Below are positions 30,120-33,826 of a DNA stretch of 33,826 bases, one piece after another. The notes beneath the pieces were generated by a model, which was not told where the DNA came from, made no database searches, and worked only from the letters and a program-made list of their open reading frames with translations. Source of the DNA: Candidatus Bathyarchaeota archaeon (lineage in GTDB: Archaea > Thermoproteota > Bathyarchaeia > Bathyarchaeales > DTEX01); the NCBI GenBank assembly GCA_021158305.1, contig JAGGUU010000152.1, forward strand, positions 1 to 33,826, written 5' to 3'. The position numbers and the translations under genes were made by a program. Position 1 is the first letter of the stretch; each line of letters begins with the position of its first letter.

Positions 30120-32021
30120 CTAGAGATACTCTCTTCTTCGTCTCCAATATATTAAGAAAGCTACTGCTGAAATGGTTCCGCCTATGGCCACCGCTATGTA
30201 CAACATGAACTGATTTAGAAGCGTTAGGATCATGTTTATCCAAGTATTATTTACAATTAACTCTTTCTTTTTGCTTGTTGATGGAAGATAAGCGTTGTCT
30301 CCTTTTAGGAGTGCCTGTATGCTAACTTTTCCCGTTGTCGGAGGAGTAAAGCCGATGTTAAATCTGCCATGACTATCCGTGCTGGTTTCCTTCTTGATCA
30401 CGGTGCCGTTTGGCAGAGTAAACAGTATCTCAACTTTTTTCCCTCTAACAGGCGGGTCAATATTCCCTATAACGTCAATCTTTTCTCCGATATTGATCGT
30501 ATTGTTACTTAATGCAATCTCGATCGATGTAGGTATCTTCTCAACTCTAAAGGTTTCTTTAGCGGATGCTTCAAAGTATGCTTCATTTCCCGGATATGTG
30601 GCTATAACTGTCCATTCGCCAATAGCGTTAGGCGTATACCTGTAATTGAACGATCCATTAACATCAACTGTGATGGATTTAAGCAAGTTTTCTCCTTGCG
30701 AAGTGAAATTTAGGAGTATGCTATCTCTGCCGTGAGACATCTGTCCAGTTATTATTATCTCTTCTCCAATGTAGATCTTTCTTCTCGACAAGTTGATGCT
30801 AAGTTCCGTCTTATTCTTAACAATGTAGGAGCCTGTAGCCTCTGCTGTATTGCCAACCATGTCAACGGCGACAACCTTATATTTTATCTTATTGCTCCCA
30901 GGATATTCCGGTATGACTCCAACGTAGATTCCGTCAGAGGTCTCCTCCATTTCAACTGAGTGAGATGAAGCCCAGTCATCATTCGTATAATATAGCCTAA
31001 CTGACTTCAAAGAATCCTCGTCATATATTTTAGCCTTAATCTCTACTTTGTGTCCAGATGCAATTTCCTTAGGGGTTGCCATAAGACTAATCGACGGTGG
31101 ATTAAAATCAGTTTTTATCATGAATCTAACGATACCTTCTCCGTTCTCACCAATGAGAACTAAATGATAAAGGATAGTTTCTCCAGGCGATGGCGATGTA
31201 TAATTTATCAGCATATCTTGCCCAAAGAATTCGCAGCTAGCCATAGCATCCAAGTTTCTGTATCCTTCATCTTCCCAATTATATCCGCCGTAATGTCCAG
31301 AAGAATCAATTTCACCGTATAATCCCGGTTCCCAAGCTACGGGATAGCCATCTAATATGTCACCTATGCCCTTTGATGGATTCGCTAATAGATATAGTCG
31401 CGCCTCATACATGTCAAGAGTCTCTGGAACTTCTATTATAACCTCGATTCTATCACTGTTGCTTGCAAATTCATAAGCCCATCTGGTTTCATGTACATCC
31501 TTGAAGTTAACTTTTCCTCTAATATATTTCTCATACCATCTGTTACATTCTAAATGCTCAATAACCATCAAGGTGGCTGCATCTTCACCATTACTCTCCT
31601 TTGGATCATTATAGATCAAGAAATAGTAGAGCCCTGTTCTTTTAGGCGTGAAGAAGGGATCATTAGGCTTATTCCCCAAATGCTCAGGAAGACCGGATGA
31701 TGCTGTATGAACGGCTTCAAGCTTTCCTTCAGGGCTGTAAACGTAGACGTCATAATCTGTTTTTGAACCTATCCAGTCGCCTATGAAGTATACGTGATAA
31801 AAAGAACCTTTATTCAGGGGGTAGATGAAGGTCCAGCTACTGCCGATGGGGATCTGCGAAGCGTTAATTTTTACCGGATATCCTGGCTTACTTATGTAGG
31901 TTTTGTTTCCTTCCATTATGGAGACTGATGTTCCCATCAGATTCCGAGGAGAATATGTGAGCAACAAAATTGTAAATGAAGCCGCAAATATAAAGAGATA
32001 TAGAATCTTTTTGTGTTTCAT
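30120..32021 (-). CDS. Secreted Ig-repeat surface protein with C-terminal anchor
   Basis: A 633-residue exported protein: signal peptide (about 1-25), a beta-sandwich region resembling a PPC-type domain (about 45-160), a middle beta region, then three or four Ig-like/big-type repeats (about 310-590, each with a conserved start such as IKAKIYDEDSLKSVRLYYTN, VIATYPGNEAYFEASAK and IGEKIDVIGNIDPPVRGKKV). A C-terminal membrane helix (about 605-625) is followed by WRRRREYL. This is the layout of an archaeal S-layer-associated or adhesive surface protein. No catalytic motif seen, and sequons are frequent. Convergent with the AEP gene (7 bp between ends). Confidence 0.83.
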   Translation of the reverse strand: MKHKKILYLFIFAASFTILLLTYSPRNLMGTSVSIMEGNKTYISKPGYPVKINASQIPIGSSWTFIYPLNKGSFYHVYFIGDWIGSKTDYDVYVYSPEGKLEAVHTASSGLPEHLGNKPNDPFFTPKRTGLYYFLIYNDPKESNGEDAATLMVIEHLECNRWYEKYIRGKVNFKDVHETRWAYEFASNSDRIEVIIEVPETLDMYEARLYLLANPSKGIGDILDGYPVAWEPGLYGEIDSSGHYGGYNWEDEGYRNLDAMASCEFFGQDMLINYTSPSPGETILYHLVLIGENGEGIVRFMIKTDFNPPSISLMATPKEIASGHKVEIKAKIYDEDSLKSVRLYYTNDDWASSHSVEMEETSDGIYVGVIPEYPGSNKIKYKVVAVDMVGNTAEATGSYIVKNKTELSINLSRRKIYIGEEIIITGQMSHGRDSILLNFTSQGENLLKSITVDVNGSFNYRYTPNAIGEWTVIATYPGNEAYFEASAKETFRVEKIPTSIEIALSNNTINIGEKIDVIGNIDPPVRGKKVEILFTLPNGTVIKKETSTDSHGRFNIGFTPPTTGKVSIQALLKGDNAYLPSTSKKKELIVNNTWINMILTLLNQFMLYIAVAIGGTISAVAFLIYWRRRREYL

Positions 32022-32071
32022 TCTGTATAGTCAATCTCCCTTTTATGATCTCTGGCAGAAAGCGGCTTTCA

Positions 32072-32082
32072 AAAATATTAAA
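32072..32082 (-). promoter_or_regulatory. TATA-like box of the Ig-repeat surface protein gene
   Basis: TTTAATATTTT on the minus strand, about 50 bp before the ATG at 32021. Confidence 0.4.
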
Positions 32083-32197
32083 TCATTTATGAACTCTAGG
32101 TCTAAACCTTAGGTCTATACTGAGATTTCCATTCCCGATTTATTCAGAAAACATATCAGCAATAAAGTATCTTACGAATGGATTTATGGTTCATTAC

Positions 32198-32208
32198 TCT
32201 TAAAAAAG
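32198..32208 (+). promoter_or_regulatory. TATA-like box of the zinc-ribbon protein gene
   Basis: TCTTAAAAAAG, 44-54 bp before the TTG at 32252, giving a leader of about 20 nt that includes GGAGGGAG. Confidence 0.4.
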
Positions 32209-32251
32209 AAATCGCCAAAATTTACAGCGGAATGTCTGGAGGGAGACAGTC

Positions 32252-32494
32252 TTGAAGCAACTATCAGTTTATCGAATCAACTTGAACGACATGGATGGAG
32301 ACGGCTCCTTTCCCTGCCCGTCATGTGGGATACTCATATCTCCTGATGATGTTTCTGAAGAGACATACAAGATAATAGATATGGAAACTTACGAAGATGG
32401 AACTCTAAAAACTCTATCTCTTATGTGCAAGAAATGTGGCGCTAAGATAGTCTTGGAAGGCTTTGAAATCTTAAGAACCCTAGAAAACTCATAA
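32252..32494 (+). CDS. Small zinc-ribbon protein, unknown
   Basis: An 80-residue protein with a two-knuckle zinc ribbon, C22-x2-C25 (FPCPSCG) and C59-x2-C62 (MCKKCG), separated by about 33 residues of mixed strand and helix. A zinc-binding adaptor-type fold is clear; no target is recognised. TTG start with GGAGG 8 nt upstream. Convergent with the XRE-CBS gene, 11 bp apart. Confidence 0.75.
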   Translation: MKQLSVYRINLNDMDGDGSFPCPSCGILISPDDVSEETYKIIDMETYEDGTLKTLSLMCKKCGAKIVLEGFEILRTLENS

Positions 32495-32505
32495 TCGAAA
32501 TTTGT

Positions 32506-33036
32506 TTATATAACTTTAAGAAGATCCGATCTAGTTATTATTCCCACGAGTTTTCCCTTTCTCGTAACTAAAACTCCCGGATGCGTTCTAAGGATAGATC
32601 TAACAGTTATCAAATCTGTGTTTTCAGAGACGCTGGGTAACGGAGGCTCCATGATATTTTCAACAGTCTTTTCAGAAATGTTTGAGCTAAGGTTTTTCAC
32701 GATACCTTCCTCCGTAACCATGCCTACGACTCTGCCATTTTCTATAACTGGTAACTGAGAAATCGCGTGCTTTATCATGATCTCACTTACCTTCTTAATC
32801 TTCTCTTTAGGGCTTGTAACTATCACATCTCTGGTCATGATTTCCTCGCAAGTCTTACGTTTTTTGCTTGTAAGTACTTCAAGAATCTTATTAACTGTTG
32901 ATAGTCGCGGATCTACTTTCTCACCTTCTATCTTTGCTATGTGGGCTTGAGAAACCCCAACGAGCTTAGCTAGCTGGCTCTGGGTTAGTCCAGCTTCAAG
33001 CCTCATCTTTCTCAAAATAGATCCCTTGATAATCAA
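32506..33036 (-). CDS. XRE-family helix-turn-helix regulator with tandem CBS domains
   Basis: 176 residues: an N-terminal XRE/Cro-type HTH (about 6-55, LRKMRLEAGLTQSQLAKLVG then SQAHIAKIEGEKVDPRLSTV) and a pair of CBS domains (about 62-117, IMTRDVIVTSPKEKIKKV, and about 124-176, IMEPPLPSVSENTDLI). CBS pairs bind adenosyl ligands; several archaeal ones bind SAM or MTA (MJ0100) or AMP. So this is a ligand-sensing transcription regulator. It starts at TTG 33036, with AGAGGT upstream inside the palindrome. It is divergent from the AdoMet synthetase gene, and the two start codons are 171 bp apart. Target and ligand are inferred only. Confidence 0.9.
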   Translation of the reverse strand: MIIKGSILRKMRLEAGLTQSQLAKLVGVSQAHIAKIEGEKVDPRLSTVNKILEVLTSKKRKTCEEIMTRDVIVTSPKEKIKKVSEIMIKHAISQLPVIENGRVVGMVTEEGIVKNLSSNISEKTVENIMEPPLPSVSENTDLITVRSILRTHPGVLVTRKGKLVGIITRSDLLKVI

Positions 33037-33039
33037 TTC

Positions 33040-33056
33040 GATAACCTCTGGTTATC
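33040..33056 (-). promoter_or_regulatory. Perfect inverted repeat, candidate operator of the XRE-CBS gene
   Basis: GATAACC-TCT-GGTTATC is a perfect 7-3-7 palindrome ending 3 bp before the XRE-CBS start codon and overlapping its ribosome-binding region. The TATA-like box of this gene (33083-33090) would place the transcription start just upstream. A dimeric HTH protein bound here would block its own transcription. The palindrome is on the side facing the regulator and 152 bp from the AdoMet synthetase start. Binding by the neighbouring protein is inference. Confidence 0.55.
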
Positions 33057-33082
33057 TCTTTCAAAGGGTATTTTCTAAAAGC

Positions 33083-33090
33083 ATAAAATA
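33083..33090 (-). promoter_or_regulatory. TATA-like box of the XRE-CBS gene
   Basis: TATTTTAT on the minus strand, about 50 bp before the TTG start, predicting a transcription start near 33060, directly before the palindrome at 33040-33056. Confidence 0.45.
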
Positions 33091-33156
33091 TTTTTTGTTT
33101 TCCACATTGCCAATTATACAAAAAACTGCATTATTTTTCAATTAAATATTGCGTAA

Positions 33157-33166
33157 GTTATATATT
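33157..33166 (+). promoter_or_regulatory. TATA box of the AdoMet synthetase gene
   Basis: GTTATATATT, 42-51 bp before the TTG at 33208. It predicts a leader of about 20 nt carrying GGTGA. Confidence 0.55.
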
Positions 33167-33207
33167 GCTCCCCGAGAATTACATGAAAGTCACTTTGGTG
33201 AATAATC

Positions 33208-33826
33208 TTGAGGAATATAATAGTTACGGAGATTAAGCAGCTGCCTCTGGAGGAGCAGCGAATCGAGGTTGTTGAAAGAAAAGGGTTGGGTCACCCTGAT
33301 ACTATATGCGATTCTATAATGAATGAAGTTTCAGTCAAACTAAGCCAAGTATACATCGAAAAATTCGGGACGATTCTTCATCACAATATTGATAAATCGC
33401 TCCTCGCAGCGGGTAAAGTGAAGACAAGATTCGGCGGAGGAATAGTGGAGAAACGAATGAAACTCATTTTTGGAGATAGAGCAACCTTCGAAGCTAACGG
33501 AATAAGCATCCCAGTAGGCGAGATAGCGATTCAGACAGCCAAGGATTGGTTTAGAAAAAACCTAAGATTTGTAGATCCTGATGAGCATGTAGAGTATCAG
33601 ATCGAGATTCAGCCCGGATCCTCAGCGCTTACTGATATTTTCAGAAGGGGAGGGAAAGTCTTGGAGGCAAATGATACCTCTGCAGCTGTAGGGTGGGCGC
33701 CCATGACTAAAACTGAAAACATAGTTTTGGCCACGGAAAAGTATCTGAATTCAAAAAGATTCAAAGATAGATTTCCCGAGACAGGTGAAGATGTAAAGGT
33801 AATGGGTTTCAGGAAAGATGATGAGC
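33208..33826 (+). CDS. mat: Archaeal S-adenosylmethionine synthetase, N-terminal part (cut by window edge)
   Basis: 206 residues before the window ends, of about 400 in the family. It opens RNIIVTEIKQLPLEEQRIEV then ERKGLGHPDTICDSIM, LHHNIDKSLLAAGK and KTRFGGG, the archaeal MAT signature that differs from bacterial MetK. It makes SAM from methionine and ATP. Start is TTG 33208 with GGTGA 6 nt upstream (33197-33201) and TATA GTTATATATT at 33157-33166; ATG 33183 and GTG 33198 are out of frame. Divergent from the XRE-CBS regulator. Confidence 0.95.
   Translation, partial: MRNIIVTEIKQLPLEEQRIEVVERKGLGHPDTICDSIMNEVSVKLSQVYIEKFGTILHHNIDKSLLAAGKVKTRFGGGIVEKRMKLIFGDRATFEANGISIPVGEIAIQTAKDWFRKNLRFVDPDEHVEYQIEIQPGSSALTDIFRRGGKVLEANDTSAAVGWAPMTKTENIVLATEKYLNSKRFKDRFPETGEDVKVMGFRKDDE

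Noticed and set aside
1..33826. CRISPR array, insertion sequence or integrated element
   Set aside because: No regularly spaced repeats, no transposase or integrase, and no tRNA-associated attachment site was seen by eye.

Overview
This is a protein-dense archaeal chromosome segment of about 34 kb with moderate to low GC. Archaeal ancestry is shown by Rpo7, Spt4, eS24, eS27-type (rps27ae), archaeosine TGT, aCPSF2-type beta-CASP nuclease, archaemetzincin, TrmY, a ThiD-ThiN fusion, GTP-dependent dephospho-CoA kinase, archaeal-type AdoMet synthetase and an archaeal type IV pilus-like locus. SepRS (the Sep-tRNA(Cys) pathway) is largely confined to methanogens, Archaeoglobus and some related or TACK lineages. 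Together with the gene set, this suggests an uncultured lineage such as Bathyarchaeia or a neighbour, but the taxon is inference. At least ten genes appear to start at TTG, most behind a good GGAGG or GGTGA Shine-Dalgarno (SD), and several start calls rest on this. TATA-like boxes 25-35 bp upstream of transcript starts are easy to see, and a few genes look leaderless.

Layout. 1-301: 5' end of a PfkB sugar kinase (minus, cut by the window edge). 417-3416: large FtsX-type permease with an N-terminal carboxypeptidase-regulatory-like domain (minus). 3563-4285: membrane-anchored PLD-family nuclease. 4521-11753: type IV pilus/pseudopilus operon (pilin, two bitopic proteins, VirB11/GspE ATPase, TadC-like platform, three more bitopic or pilin-like proteins). 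11839-13536: small membrane protein and a class V aminotransferase. 13545-17101 (minus): tgtA, aCPSF2-like nuclease, archaemetzincin. 17102-17736: the only long gene-free stretch. 17737-19679: information-processing cluster rpo7-spt4-dephospho-CoA kinase-rps24e-rps27ae. 19684-20532: small membrane protein and YfcE-type phosphodiesterase. 20557-23479 (minus): translin-SepRS-endonuclease V operon. 23619-25055: ThiD-ThiN. 25116-26775 (minus): TrmY and a beta-decarboxylating dehydrogenase. 26895-27431: zinc-ribbon RDD membrane protein. 27537-30112: TyrRS and a primase-like AEP protein. 30120-32021: secreted Ig-repeat surface protein. 32252-33036: zinc-ribbon protein and an XRE-CBS regulator. 33208 to end: 5' part of the AdoMet synthetase gene, divergent from that regulator.

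Themes. Much of the window is translation, tRNA modification and RNA metabolism (TGT, TrmY, TyrRS, SepRS, aCPSF2, Rpo7, Spt4, two ribosomal proteins). The accessory part is cell-surface: pilus locus, PLD nuclease, FtsX permease and Ig-repeat protein. The most interesting signals are a perfect 7-3-7 palindrome between the XRE-CBS start codon and its promoter beside the SAM synthetase gene, the self-contained pilus locus with six bitopic components and no archaellum genes, a catalytic Asp-to-Glu change in endonuclease V, a TGT lacking its PUA domain, and a stand-alone AEP primase-like protein.
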